Counted from the stretch's first letter, positions 1-8,256 are shown. The stretch is 64,000 bases of DNA from DASVUS01 sp036388675 (GCA_036388675.1 DASVRI010000030.1:1-64000); one strand, 5' to 3'. Numbers and translations: made by a program. Notes: a model not told the origin generated them from the sequence alone.

Positions 1-37
1 CGTTGCGACTACTCGGACTGCGAGCATAGAACGGCTT

Positions 38-853
38 TTAGTTCCGGTTTTGATCGCCGTAGCGATCTTTCCAGGATCGGTTTTGCCAGTTCTGTTGCAT
101 ACGCAGGAATTGGGCGCGCTGCTGCTCATACCTGCTCTTCAGTTTGTAATGGCAACGCTGCAATTCCATTGATGTCTGGTGGCAGTTACAAACGCTGCCT
201 TCCAGCCCTTGCATATCACGGATCGTGACACAGCCGTCTTCATAAGAGATAAATCCGGCGCGTACCAGGGCGTCCATGGTTTCCAGGCGTTCGAGGTAGC
301 TGCCATTCACCATCTGCCCGGCGAAGGTTTCGGGTAGCGGGAACGACTTGCTGCCTGCCGCGAAGTGCAGGCGCAACAACCAGCGACACGTCTGCTCGGC
401 GACTGTGTGCTGCGACTGGCAAAGCGTCAGTCGCGCAATCTGCGTATATGAGTCTTGCATATCGCCCAGCAGCACCTTTTGCACAGCAGTGTCATCTTCG
501 GCTTGTTGACGCAGCACATCCGCCACAATCCAGTGGCCGCTGCCCGCGACCTGCACCGTGGCCTCGCTTACTGCCGTTGCATCGACCAGAGCGCCTACGC
601 CGCCAAGCATGCTGTTGGAGCCGACTACGCCCACACCGACCGTGTCGCCATTGTGCGCCGGCACAGCGAGGGAAATCAGCCCGCTATCGGGAAAGTAACA
701 GCGCTCGATGCGCTCGTGTACGCGTTGCAGCACCTGTCCGGGCTGCAAAAGGGTGTGTTGCAAATGTTTGCGCAATTGCTGTAGAGAAATCTCCGGCAGC
801 GACGCCAACAGAAAATTGGAAAACAGGGGTGGTTGGAATGATAAGGCGGTCAT
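38..853 (-). CDS. Crp/Fnr-family transcriptional regulator
   Basis: About 271 aa. Residues 15-130 match the cyclic-nucleotide-binding beta-roll of Crp/Fnr proteins (LQPGQVLQR, then YFPDSGLISL). A dimerisation helix follows and then a winged-helix segment (CRWLLRL...FAGQMV...ALVRAGFISY), ending in a C-N-C-H tail seen in many stand-alone Crp-like regulators. The recognition-helix stretch reads NGSYLERLETMDAL instead of the usual GVRRTSVT type, so DNA contacts may be altered or lost. A Gln/Arg-rich, helix-prone tail of about 40 residues follows. I chose the ATG at 853 because AAGAGGA lies about 5 nt upstream; an in-frame TTG 24 nt earlier has no such site. Effector and targets are unknown. No operon partner is evident. 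Confidence 0.85.
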   Translation of the reverse strand: MTALSFQPPLFSNFLLASLPEISLQQLRKHLQHTLLQPGQVLQRVHERIERCYFPDSGLISLAVPAHNGDTVGVGVVGSNSMLGGVGALVDATAVSEATVQVAGSGHWIVADVLRQQAEDDTAVQKVLLGDMQDSYTQIARLTLCQSQHTVAEQTCRWLLRLHFAAGSKSFPLPETFAGQMVNGSYLERLETMDALVRAGFISYEDGCVTIRDMQGLEGSVCNCHQTSMELQRCHYKLKSRYEQQRAQFLRMQQNWQNRSWKDRYGDQNRN

Positions 854-1103
854 AAAATCCTCTTCTTGGATGCACAAGACGCATCAGCGCCAGAGAAGAA
901 AATGAATCCAGCTCCGAGGTTGACTCGCGATAGTTTCGCTAAGACGCTTCGTTTACAAACGCGTTCTGTCTGTAAGCGTACTCGCTCTCTACACGAGTGG
1001 CAATGTTATTGCCCCCCCCCGAAATTTTGCAGCGCAATCTAAATCGATTATGCTGTCGAAACAAGTCGTGTGCGGCCAGCGTTCATGGCTGTTGTGGCAG
1101 CCG

Positions 1104-1292
1104 TTAAATGCCGCCCCAGGCCTGCTTTACGGCCTCGTCGGTATCGTCTTCTTCGTCCTCTTCTTCGTCATCGCCGTATAAATCCTCGATCATGTCGTCG
1201 GTATCCATCGGCCCGCCGGTGGTGGCGCCTTCGTCCTCGCTTTCTTCTTCATCGGTTTCGATCTGGTCGTCGTATTCGGCATCACGTAACAT
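1104..1292 (-). CDS. Small highly acidic hypothetical protein
   Basis: A 62-aa protein dominated by Asp and Glu (for example EEEDEEDDTDE near the C-terminus), with no Cys, no signal peptide and no membrane segment. The ATG is preceded by GAGAGGAA at about 6 nt, a good ribosome binding site, which is the main reason to believe it is expressed. The opposite strand of the same segment gives a poly-Ser frame, expected as a shadow of GAA/GAC codons. Its extreme charge would suit a chaperone-like, nucleic-acid-mimic or metal-buffering role, but nothing in the sequence decides this. I do not recognise a family. Confidence 0.6.
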   Translation of the reverse strand: MLRDAEYDDQIETDEEESEDEGATTGGPMDTDDMIEDLYGDDEEEDEEDDTDEAVKQAWGGI

Positions 1293-1373
1293 GGTTATTC
1301 CTCTCTTTGCATTGAGACAGCTATCCTCCAGGCCGCTGCGAGTACTCGCAACGCGCCAAAACAGTTGAAACTT

Positions 1374-1413
1374 CTTAAGTTGCCTGTGGCGCCGGCTTCA
1401 TCGGCAACTTAAG
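1374..1413. repeat. Inverted repeat downstream of the oxidoreductase gene
   Basis: Perfect 11-bp arms CTTAAGTTGCC and GGCAACTTAAG separated by 18 nt. It lies about 100 nt past the stop codon of the molybdopterin oxidoreductase and upstream of the small acidic gene. It could be a transcript-end stem-loop, but no convincing T-run follows on either strand. Confidence 0.5.
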
Positions 1414-1510
1414 AGTTAAAAGTGTCTCACCAGCCGCGAAAAGTCGGTTCGCCAGCGGACATTAGGCGCACAAAAAGGAATAAATGGTATGACGGGGCAG
1501 GTTCCCGCAC

Positions 1511-4009
1511 CTAGAATTCTGCGGGAGCATCCTGAGTCGGACGCAATGTGATGACGACCGACTTTGAAGTAGGCGTGTTGCTTTTTTCGGCCACGCTGCC
1601 GACCGGCACGAGCACATTGGCTTCGGGAAAATAGGTCGCGGCGCAGCGGCGCGGAATCGAGTACTCGACAACGATAAAGCGCTTTGCCTCGCGTTGCTGA
1701 CCTTCGAAATGGCTGATTAAATCCACGACCTGGCCCGCAGCCAAACCGGCTTCTTCCATATCCTGGGCGTTGAGCAGAACGACACGCCGTTCGTTGAGAA
1801 TGCCGCGATAACGATCATCAAGGCCATAGATGGTGGTGTTGTATTGGTCGTGGCTGCGCATCGTCATCATCATGAATTCGCCGGGTTGTAGGTCGTGGCG
1901 CGGCACGGCATGAACCGAAAAGTTGGCTTTGCCGGTCGCGGTTTTCCACTGCCGTTCGCGCGCCGCGTTGGGCAGATAAAAGCCGCCCGGCTCACGCACG
2001 CGCCGGTTGTAATCTTCGAAACCGTTGATGACCTTTTGGATGCGCTCGCGGATGTGGTCATAATCGGCTACAAGCTCGTTCCAATCGATGGTGCTGCGCT
2101 CTTGCGCTGTGCTGTGCCCGTTTAAGGTTGCTGTTGCCAGACGCGCTACGATGGCCGGTTCGCTCAGCAAATTCTCGGATGCCGGTTCCAGCGAGCCGCG
2201 CGACGCGTGTACAATGCCCATCGAATTTTCGACGCTGACGAACTGCTCGCCGTTGGCCTGCACATCACGCTCGGTGCGGCCAAGACACGGCAGAATGAGC
2301 GCCTGCTTGCCTGTTATTAAATGCCCGCGATTCAGCTTGGTCGATACCTGCACCGAAAGACGGCAGCGCCGCAATGCTTCAGCGGTGTAGGTTGTGTCCG
2401 GCGTGGCGGAAAGGAAGTTGCCGCCCATCGCAAAAAAGACTTTGGCGCTGCCCTCGTGCATTGCTTTAATGGCTTCCACCACATCAAGCCCGTGATGGCG
2501 CGGCGGCTCGAAACTGAACTCTCGTCCCAGAGCATCGAGAAACTGTGGCGTGGGTCGCTCCCAGATGCCCATGGTGCGGTCGCCCTGCACATTGCTGTGC
2601 CCGCGCACTGGACAGACACCGGCACCGGGCCGCCCGATATTGCCGCGCAAAAGCAGCATATTCACAATCTCTTGAATGTTGCCGACCGCATTCTTATGCT
2701 GCGTCAACCCCATGGCCCAGCACGCGACCGTGCGTTTTGAACCGATGGCAATCGCCGCTGCCTGGCGCATTTGTTCGCGCGAGATGCCGCTGGCCTGCAC
2801 CAATTCGTCCCAATCGGCGGCGCGCAAGTCGGTAATGAACTCTTCGAAGCCGCTGGTGTGTTCGCGGATGAATTCGCCATCGAAAACGCTGCCGGGGTTG
2901 CGCTCTTCGGCTGCGAGCATTTCTTTGAGAATACCTTTAAACAGCGCGACATCGCCGTTGATGCGCACCGGCAGCCACAATTCCGCCAGTGGCGTGCCGC
3001 TTCCGAGTACTCCCCCGATTTCCTGCGGATGCTTGAAGCGGTTGGTGCCGGTTTCGGGCAGCGGATTGATGCTGACAATGCGGCAACCGTTGCGCGCTGC
3101 TTTTTGCAGCGCCGTCAACATGCGCGGGTGATTTGTGCCGGGATTTTGACCCACAACAAAGATCGCATCGGCCAGTTCGAAGTCGTGCAGCGTCACGGTG
3201 CCTTTTCCGACGCCGATGGTTTCACTCAGCGCGCAGCCGCTCGATTCGTGGCACATGTTCGAGCAGTCGGGCAGGTTGTTGGTGCCGAACTGGCGCACGA
3301 ACAACTGATACAAAAACGCCGCTTCGTTCGAAGTGCGCCCTGACGTGTAGAAGACCGCTTCATCCGGCGAAGCCAGCGCGTTCAGTTCGCTTGCGATGAG
3401 GTTGAACGCTTCATCCCAGCCAATCGGCTCGTAGTGAGTACTCGATGGGCGCAAAATCATCGGATGTGTCAGGCGGCCTTGCTTGCCCAGCCAGAAATCC
3501 GATTGTTCGGCTAATTCTTGCACGCTCCACTGCGCGAAGAATTCGGGTGTGATGCGCTTTGTGGTCGCTTCTTCGGCCACAGCCTTGGCGCCGTTTTCGC
3601 AAAACTCGGTATGCGAGCGATGGCCGTCCGGGTCGGGCCAGGCACAGCCGGGGCAATCGAAACCGTTTTTCTGATTCAGGCGCAGCATTGTTTTGGTGCC
3701 GCGCACCACGCCCATCTCGTTGTAGGCGTGCTTCATGGACGATATTACTGCCGGAACACCGCCTGCCGCTTGCTTTACCTGCTTGGTTTGCAGGCCGGTA
3801 AAGGTTTCCGGCGTCAGCTCGTTAGGGGACGAAGCAGATTGAGTACTCGATGCTTGCGGCGCTTCGTGGATTGTGTCGTCAAGGTCGGCTTTGAATTCGT
3901 AGTGGTTATCGACATCTGTCGTATGCTGACGCAGCAACTCGTCGCGGCCTGTTTGCTCGCGTCCGCTGACTTGGGAGTTCGTATTTTGCGGTGGGAAATG
4001 CTCTTTCAT
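1511..4009 (-). CDS. YdeP/FdhF-like molybdopterin oxidoreductase (putative formate dehydrogenase alpha subunit)
   Basis: About 832 aa, collinear with the YdeP-type branch of the DMSO-reductase family. Conserved blocks include GFDCPGCAWPDP (C119, C122), FCENGAKA, FYTSGRTSNEAAFLYQ, SNMCHESSG (C253 in the place of the Sec/Cys molybdenum ligand of formate dehydrogenases), GQNPGTNHPRM, GNIGRPGAGVCPVRGHSNVQGDRT and MRSHDQYNTTIYG. The family binds bis-MGD, and the N-terminal Cys pair and third Cys suggest an Fe-S site. No Tat signal is seen, so it is probably cytoplasmic. The substrate is not proven: YdeP proteins are annotated as formate dehydrogenase-like but have been linked to acid resistance. 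The divergent fdhD supports a sulfurated Mo-cofactor enzyme. The first 80 residues are poorly conserved. A TATAAT box at 4042-4047 suggests transcription starts near 4035; the ATG at 4009 is used here, and a TTG at 4036 is the alternative. Confidence 0.88.
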   Translation of the reverse strand: MKEHFPPQNTNSQVSGREQTGRDELLRQHTTDVDNHYEFKADLDDTIHEAPQASSTQSASSPNELTPETFTGLQTKQVKQAAGGVPAVISSMKHAYNEMGVVRGTKTMLRLNQKNGFDCPGCAWPDPDGHRSHTEFCENGAKAVAEEATTKRITPEFFAQWSVQELAEQSDFWLGKQGRLTHPMILRPSSTHYEPIGWDEAFNLIASELNALASPDEAVFYTSGRTSNEAAFLYQLFVRQFGTNNLPDCSNMCHESSGCALSETIGVGKGTVTLHDFELADAIFVVGQNPGTNHPRMLTALQKAARNGCRIVSINPLPETGTNRFKHPQEIGGVLGSGTPLAELWLPVRINGDVALFKGILKEMLAAEERNPGSVFDGEFIREHTSGFEEFITDLRAADWDELVQASGISREQMRQAAAIAIGSKRTVACWAMGLTQHKNAVGNIQEIVNMLLLRGNIGRPGAGVCPVRGHSNVQGDRTMGIWERPTPQFLDALGREFSFEPPRHHGLDVVEAIKAMHEGSAKVFFAMGGNFLSATPDTTYTAEALRRCRLSVQVSTKLNRGHLITGKQALILPCLGRTERDVQANGEQFVSVENSMGIVHASRGSLEPASENLLSEPAIVARLATATLNGHSTAQERSTIDWNELVADYDHIRERIQKVINGFEDYNRRVREPGGFYLPNAARERQWKTATGKANFSVHAVPRHDLQPGEFMMMTMRSHDQYNTTIYGLDDRYRGILNERRVVLLNAQDMEEAGLAAGQVVDLISHFEGQQREAKRFIVVEYSIPRRCAATYFPEANVLVPVGSVAEKSNTPTSKSVVITLRPTQDAPAEF

Positions 4010-4041
4010 GAAGCGACTCGGCTGAGTTATAGACAAGGTGC

Positions 4042-4047
4042 ATTATA
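4042..4047 (-). promoter_or_regulatory. -10 box (TATAAT) of the molybdopterin oxidoreductase gene
   Basis: A perfect TATAAT reading leftward in the 78-bp gap between the oxidoreductase gene and fdhD. Five nucleotides separate it from an in-frame TTG at 4036, and the ATG at 4009 lies about 26 nt below the expected transcription start. No convincing -35 box was found at 16-18 bp. Confidence 0.55.
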
Positions 4048-4087
4048 CTTGTTAGCGAACCGGCAAGTCCGCTGGAAAGCCCTGTCC

Positions 4088-4939
4088 ATGCACCAAAAGC
4101 AACGCGATGTTTTGCACCAATCAACGGAAACGCGCACCGTTACGCGCCTGCGCAACGGCGTCACGCATGAAGTTGCCGATTGCCTTGTCGTCGAAGAACC
4201 GCTGGAGATTCGCATCAGCGGGCGGCGCTTCACGACCACGATGCGCACGCCCGGCCACGACATCGAACTGGCGCGCGGCCTGCTTTTCACCGAAGGCGTG
4301 GTGCGCGACAATGACGACATCGAAGAAATTATCACGAGTACTCGCTGCCGTGAACACAATACCGAACTCATCAACGTCGTAAATGTCACCGTGCCCGAGC
4401 TGGAAGCGTTGCCCGATCATCTCTGGGAGCGCGCTCTCATTTCTAACTCGTCGTGTGGTCTGTGCGGCAAAGCCTCCATTGAAGCGCTGAAAACCAAGGT
4501 CGCGCTGCTGCCCGATCATTCGCCTGTTGCAATGGAAACACTGCTGCGACTGCCGCACCTCATGCGCGAGAAACAGGAACTATTCCAGAGCACGGGCGGT
4601 TTGCACGCGGCGGGAATTTTCACCGCACGCGGCGAATGTCTGGCCCTCTTCGAGGACATCGGGCGTCACAATGCGACGGATAAAGCCATCGGCTGCGGAC
4701 TGCGGGCGGGTTGGTTGCCGTGCGCCACGCAAGATGAACCATTGGTGTTGCTGGTCAGCGGGCGCTCCAGCTTTGAGATCACGCAGAAGGCGCTTATGGC
4801 GCGCATTCCGGTTGTGTGCTCGGTTTCTGCTGCGTCAACCTTGGCTGTCGAACTGGCCGCAGCGAACAATCAAACGCTAATCGGCTTTTTGCGCGATGCA
4901 AGTTGCACAATCTATTGTGGCCAGCAGCGCGTGTGTTAA
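4088..4939 (+). CDS. fdhD: Formate dehydrogenase accessory sulfurtransferase FdhD
   Basis: About 283 aa. FdhD receives sulfur from a cysteine desulfurase and passes it to the Mo-bisMGD cofactor of formate dehydrogenase-type enzymes. Family landmarks: EEPLEIRISG near the start, TPGHDIELARGLLFTEGVV, the catalytic CxxC in SSCGLCGK, GLHAAGIF, EDIGRHNATDKAIG and LVSGRSSFEI. The ATG chosen gives the usual FdhD length and has GGAAAG 8 nt upstream. The frame stays open further upstream, but that part runs antisense to the neighbouring gene and is not FdhD-like. It is divergent from the putative target enzyme, which fits its role. Confidence 0.95.
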   Translation: MHQKQRDVLHQSTETRTVTRLRNGVTHEVADCLVVEEPLEIRISGRRFTTTMRTPGHDIELARGLLFTEGVVRDNDDIEEIITSTRCREHNTELINVVNVTVPELEALPDHLWERALISNSSCGLCGKASIEALKTKVALLPDHSPVAMETLLRLPHLMREKQELFQSTGGLHAAGIFTARGECLALFEDIGRHNATDKAIGCGLRAGWLPCATQDEPLVLLVSGRSSFEITQKALMARIPVVCSVSAASTLAVELAAANNQTLIGFLRDASCTIYCGQQRVC

Positions 4940-4948
4940 CCGCTAATA

Positions 4949-5014
4949 CGAACCCGAAGCGTGAGCGACGGGCTTGTATCCGCTGTAAAGCCCGTCGCTC
5001 ACGCTTCGGGTTCG
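4949..5014. repeat. Long perfect inverted repeat (REP-like hairpin, copy 1)
   Basis: Perfect 27-bp arms beginning CGAACCCGAAGCGTGAG, with a 12-nt loop, immediately downstream of fdhD. A diverged copy with the same AACCCGnAnCGTGAGnGACGGG core lies at 36715-36790. It is probably a mobile intergenic palindrome or transcript-end stabiliser. Confidence 0.8.
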
Positions 5015-5036
5015 TTCATGCCGCACTTTCACAAAC

Positions 5037-5068
5037 AAAAAGGGCGCAGCCACATGGCTGTGCCCTTT
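5037..5068. terminator. Bidirectional intrinsic terminator between fdhD and nadA
   Basis: A 13-bp stem with one mismatch (AAAGGGCgCAGCC paired with GGCTGtGCCCTTT) around an ACAT loop, flanked by A and T residues on the two sides. It sits between convergent fdhD and nadA and is followed directly by a CGAGTACTCG palindrome. Confidence 0.75.
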
Positions 5069-5085
5069 CGAGTACTCGTTGCGGC

Positions 5086-6303
5086 TTATGCGATGTCCAA
5101 CATACGCTGCAAGGCCAACTTCGCTTCACCAGCAATCGGCTCCGGCACGATGATCTGGTTGACGACGCGGCCTTCAAGCAGATTCTCCATCACCCACAGC
5201 ATGTGTGGCGCATCAACGCGATACATCGTCGAGCAAACGCAAACATTCGGGTTCAGGCTGACAATCGTCTTGTCGGGATACTCCTGCGCCAGGCGCGACA
5301 CCAAGTTGATTTCGGTACCAATTGCAATGACGGCGCCGGCGGGCGCGGCTTCGACGACGTTGCGGATTTTCTCGGTCGAGCCGTAATCGTCGGCTTTCAC
5401 CACAACTTCATGCGTGCATTCAGGATGCACCACGACCTGCACGCCGGGGTAACGCTTGCGCACATTATCGACGTGAATCGGCATGAAAGTGCCATGCACC
5501 GAACAGTGGCCTTTCCACAACAAGATCGGTGAGCGACGCAGCGTTTCGTCGCTTTGCCCGCCGTTGTCCTGGAATGGGTCCCACACGGCGCAGTCATCGA
5601 GCGAAAAGCCCATTTCCAGCACGGCGGTGTTGCGTCCCAAGTGCTGGTCGGGGAAGAATAGCAACTTCTCGCCGCCGGCGCCGCCTTCTTCAATCGGCTT
5701 GAGCGCCCAGTCCATGATTTTTTTGGCGTTGCTCGAAGTGCAAACCGCGCCGCCGTTGCGCCCGACGAAAGCCTTCAAATTCGCCGCCGAATTCATGTAG
5801 GTGATGGGAATAATGCGCTGCCCACCGCAGATTTCCTGCAACGAATCCCACGCTTCTTCAACCTGGTCAATATCGGCCATGTCCGCCATCGAGCAACCGG
5901 CATGAAGGTCGGGCAGAATCACCTGCTGATGTGGCGCGCTCAGGATGTCGGCGCTTTCGGCCATGAAATGCACGCCGCAAAAGATGATGTACTGCGCATC
6001 GGGACGCGCCGCCGCATCTTTGCACAACTTGAAGCTGTCACCGCGAAAATCGGCCCAGCGAATAACTTCCTCGCGCTGGTAGTGATGTCCCAGAACCACC
6101 AGCTTCGAGCCGAGTTGCTCTTTGGCGCGCGCGATGCCAAGCGTCAGCTCGTCTTCGCTCATGGTTTCGTATTTGGGCGGCAACGGCACTTGCAGTTGCG
6201 CGCCCGATTCCATCGTGATGTGGCCTGTCCATGCGCCCTCGCGCGGCTGGTGGACTTTGCTGAAGGTGTCGGCCAACTGGCCCTGCAACTGAAGTGTTGC
6301 CAT
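5086..6303 (-). CDS. nadA: Quinolinate synthase NadA
   Basis: About 405 aa. NadA condenses iminoaspartate with dihydroxyacetone phosphate to quinolinate in de novo NAD synthesis, using a [4Fe-4S] cluster. Diagnostic stretches are VLGHHYQREEVIRWADFRGDS, YIIFCGVHFMAESADIL, LPDLHAGCSMADMA, NSAANLKAFVGRNGGAVCTSSNA, VHPECTHEVV, GTEINLVSRLA and NPNVCVCSTMYR; the cluster Cys residues fall in three of these blocks. The ATG at 6303 has AGGAG about 8 nt upstream; a TTG 21 nt earlier is an unlikely start. The N-terminal 60 residues are longer than in compact NadA proteins. No nadB or nadC is next to it. Confidence 0.96.
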   Translation of the reverse strand: MATLQLQGQLADTFSKVHQPREGAWTGHITMESGAQLQVPLPPKYETMSEDELTLGIARAKEQLGSKLVVLGHHYQREEVIRWADFRGDSFKLCKDAAARPDAQYIIFCGVHFMAESADILSAPHQQVILPDLHAGCSMADMADIDQVEEAWDSLQEICGGQRIIPITYMNSAANLKAFVGRNGGAVCTSSNAKKIMDWALKPIEEGGAGGEKLLFFPDQHLGRNTAVLEMGFSLDDCAVWDPFQDNGGQSDETLRRSPILLWKGHCSVHGTFMPIHVDNVRKRYPGVQVVVHPECTHEVVVKADDYGSTEKIRNVVEAAPAGAVIAIGTEINLVSRLAQEYPDKTIVSLNPNVCVCSTMYRVDAPHMLWVMENLLEGRVVNQIIVPEPIAGEAKLALQRMLDIA

Positions 6304-6403
6304 TGCTTTCGCTCCTGTTCTCAAGGACTCTTGCGAGTCGTGACTTCCGAGTACTCGTCTCCGGGTACTCAGCGGTCGTGAATTGTTTCACAAGGCCGCT
6401 TAT

Positions 6404-6426
6404 AAAAAATCCCCTTCGAAAAGGGG
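6404..6426 (-). terminator. Possible intrinsic terminator in the nadA leader region
   Basis: Read leftward, CCCCTT-TTCG-AAGGGG is followed by ATTTTTT. It lies about 100 nt upstream of nadA with no gene to its right on that strand. It would end a short transcript, act as an attenuator or be incidental. No recognisable riboswitch fold was identified. Confidence 0.4.
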
Positions 6427-6570
6427 TATTGGAAAAGTGGCTATTAGACGCCTATTCGCCGCGCTCGTTCTGCCAATTTTAAGCTGCGGTTAAGGGGAAA
6501 TTTTATGTTTCCTGCGCGGCTGCGTCAAGGCGGTGTCAAAAAGGTTTGCACTGATGGTGGAGCCGAGCGG

Positions 6571-6576
6571 TATAAT
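6571..6576 (+). promoter_or_regulatory. -10 box of corA (leaderless arrangement)
   Basis: Perfect TATAAT followed by exactly 6 nt and the GTG at 6583. The same TAnnnT-N6-start layout is seen at seven other genes in this window. Confidence 0.6.
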
Positions 6577-6582
6577 CATGCC

Positions 6583-7644
6583 GTGATTTTCGCTTATCTT
6601 TACAACCGCAACAGCAACAAACTGAGCGAGTTGGACGCTGCGGCGGTTCTCGCGACGGCACCTGAGCCTGCGGAAGTAGGAGACGCCAACAAGAACGGCA
6701 GCTTCGTGCACACGCGCCCGCGCTGTCGTGAAGGCGAACTCTTGTGGATCGATATCACAGCACCCGACGAAGCCGACTACCATGTGCTCCAGGAACGCTT
6801 TCACCTGCACCCCATGGTGATTGAAGATTTGAAGTCGCGCGAGGACAGGCCCAAGCTGCATGATTACGGCGAGTACATCTACATCATTTTTCACGCGATA
6901 CGCCTGGTTGCGCCCGAGGCCTTGGATGAAGAATCTCCCGTGAGTACGCGCGACGCGCTGCACCTGGATGAAATCGATTGTCTCGTCGGCCCCGATTATG
7001 TGGTGACGCTGCACGCCGAGCCGGTGGCGCCCTTCAACGATTTGCGCGAACGCTGGCACCGCCGTCCCGAACTGATGCAAAGCGGCGCCGGCTATTTACT
7101 TTACGAACTGATGGACGAAGTGCTCGATGAGTATTTTCCGGTTCTCGACCTGCTGGACGAACGCATCGACGACTTCGAAGACCGCCTCTTTCAAGAGTTT
7201 CAGGAGCACCTTTCCGCCGATATTTTCTCGCTCAAGCGCTGCCTGCTACAAATTCGTCGCGTGGCCGGCCCGACGCGCGATGTAGCGAATGTGCTGCTGC
7301 GCCGCGATGCCGAAAGCGGCGGCAAACACTTCGCCTACTTTCAAGATTTATACGATCATGCGGTGCGCATTGTGGACATGGTCGATTCGTTTCGCGAACT
7401 GCTGTCCGGCGCGCTGGACGCTTACCTCGCGATGGCCAGCAATCGCACCAACGCCATCATGAAAACGCTGACTTCAGCCTCCATCATCTTGCTCGTGCCG
7501 ACACTGATCGCGGGAATCTACGGCATGAACTTCGATAACATGCCCGAACTGCACACCCGCTATGGTTATTACATCGCTCTGGGACTGATGGGCTTCACTA
7601 TTGCGGGCTTATCGATCTACTTCAAGCGCAGGCAGTGGTTGTAG
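6583..7644 (+). CDS. corA: CorA-family magnesium/cobalt transporter
   Basis: About 353 aa from a GTG. CorA proteins are pentameric divalent-cation channels. The N-terminal part carries the alpha/beta cytoplasmic domain (LWIDITAPDEADY, FHLHPMVIEDL), then the long stalk helix (DLLDERIDDFEDRLF...SLKRCLLQIRR). Two C-terminal transmembrane helices carry the signature YGMNF between them and the ending FKRRQWL. The TATAAT 6 nt upstream suggests a leaderless start at 6583. An alternative ATG at 6505 has a good ribosome site (AAGGGG) but adds 26 residues that look unlike CorA. No operon partner follows. Confidence 0.93.
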   Translation: MIFAYLYNRNSNKLSELDAAAVLATAPEPAEVGDANKNGSFVHTRPRCREGELLWIDITAPDEADYHVLQERFHLHPMVIEDLKSREDRPKLHDYGEYIYIIFHAIRLVAPEALDEESPVSTRDALHLDEIDCLVGPDYVVTLHAEPVAPFNDLRERWHRRPELMQSGAGYLLYELMDEVLDEYFPVLDLLDERIDDFEDRLFQEFQEHLSADIFSLKRCLLQIRRVAGPTRDVANVLLRRDAESGGKHFAYFQDLYDHAVRIVDMVDSFRELLSGALDAYLAMASNRTNAIMKTLTSASIILLVPTLIAGIYGMNFDNMPELHTRYGYYIALGLMGFTIAGLSIYFKRRQWL

Positions 7645-7669
7645 ATAAAACCCGTCATCCAATGGTAAA

Positions 7670-7802
7670 TCTGTCTTGCGCACGAGCATCGCAATGGTTC
7701 GTAGGGGCGCGGTCTTCGCGCCCTGAAAGAGGCCGTCTTGCACGCGGTAGCTCGGGCGAGGCAACCTCGCCCCTACCAATCAGATATTTTGGGTAAGTCC
7801 TA
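7670..7802 (+). mobile_element. MITE-like repeat, family A copy 1
   Basis: About 130 bp matching the reverse complement of 12205-12338. The shared core runs from GCACGAGCATCGCAATGGTT to AACCTCGCCCCTACCAATC-type sequence and includes GGGCGCGGTCTTCGCGCCC and GGGCGAGGCAACCTCGCCC hairpins. The ends are degenerate forms of TAGGACTTACGCA in opposite orientation. No transposase is encoded. The right end overlaps the stop codon and last residues of the next gene. Confidence 0.7.
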
Positions 7803-8180
7803 CGTAAGTCCTATTAGAATTACATCCGGCTCCGGATCCTGGTTAATTTGAACGGCCCGAATCGTTGTCATGCCGGACAGCCATGCTTTAGCGATGCGAT
7901 GCACGCCGTCCATAACGATGCCTTTGGCCGACAAAATGATGGGATACGAAAAGTCCGCTTCATAGATTAACTTTGCGTGTTGTGCGACCGCACGGGGAGT
8001 TGGATTCTTGGTTTTAAACCAGCAGTAGGGATAATCCAACTCGCTCTCGACCTGACTCAGCGGAATGGTCTGGACAGGTAGTTCCCGCGCCAGCATCCAC
8101 AGCCGCTCAACATTGTAAACCAGCGTTTCGCCCGTCTCTGCTGTGTCGTAAAAGGTGCGCTTAAACTCATTGGGCTTCAT
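7800..8180 (-). CDS. Small ParB/sulfiredoxin-fold protein of unknown function
   Basis: A 126-aa protein. The C-terminal half carries a ParB-like motif: a residue stretch leading to GIVMDGVHRIAKAWLSG followed by TIRAVQI, resembling the phosphate-binding loop (xDGxHR) of ParB/Srx-fold domains. No DNA-binding helix-turn-helix is attached, so it is not a plasmid-type ParB. Transcription probably starts at the ATG itself, because TACAAT lies exactly 6 nt before it. The last codons (GLT, then TAG) are read from the end of a MITE-like repeat, so the C-terminus may have been remodelled by that insertion. The function is unknown. Confidence 0.7.
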   Translation of the reverse strand: MKPNEFKRTFYDTAETGETLVYNVERLWMLARELPVQTIPLSQVESELDYPYCWFKTKNPTPRAVAQHAKLIYEADFSYPIILSAKGIVMDGVHRIAKAWLSGMTTIRAVQINQDPEPDVILIGLT

Positions 8181-8186
8181 GCTTCA

Positions 8187-8192
8187 ATTGTA
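8187..8192 (-). promoter_or_regulatory. -10 box (TACAAT) of the ParB-like gene
   Basis: TACAAT, then TGAAGC, then ATG: a 6-nt gap, indicating a leaderless message. Confidence 0.5.
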
Positions 8193-8256
8193 TCGCACTG
8201 CATACAGGTGAAGTCTGCCTTCACATTCGCAAGCAGAGCACCTCGGCGTCAGGTGA

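Noticed and set aside
1108..1368. Rightward poly-Ser open frame
   Set aside because: It is the antisense image of Asp/Glu codons in the acidic gene, which has the better ribosome site.
3518..4087. In-frame upstream extension of fdhD
   Set aside because: It runs antisense to the conserved oxidoreductase gene, has no FdhD similarity and would give an oversized protein.
6304..6504. NAD-sensing riboswitch in the nadA leader
   Set aside because: Only a simple hairpin with a T-run is visible; no conserved motif of known nadA-associated RNAs could be identified.
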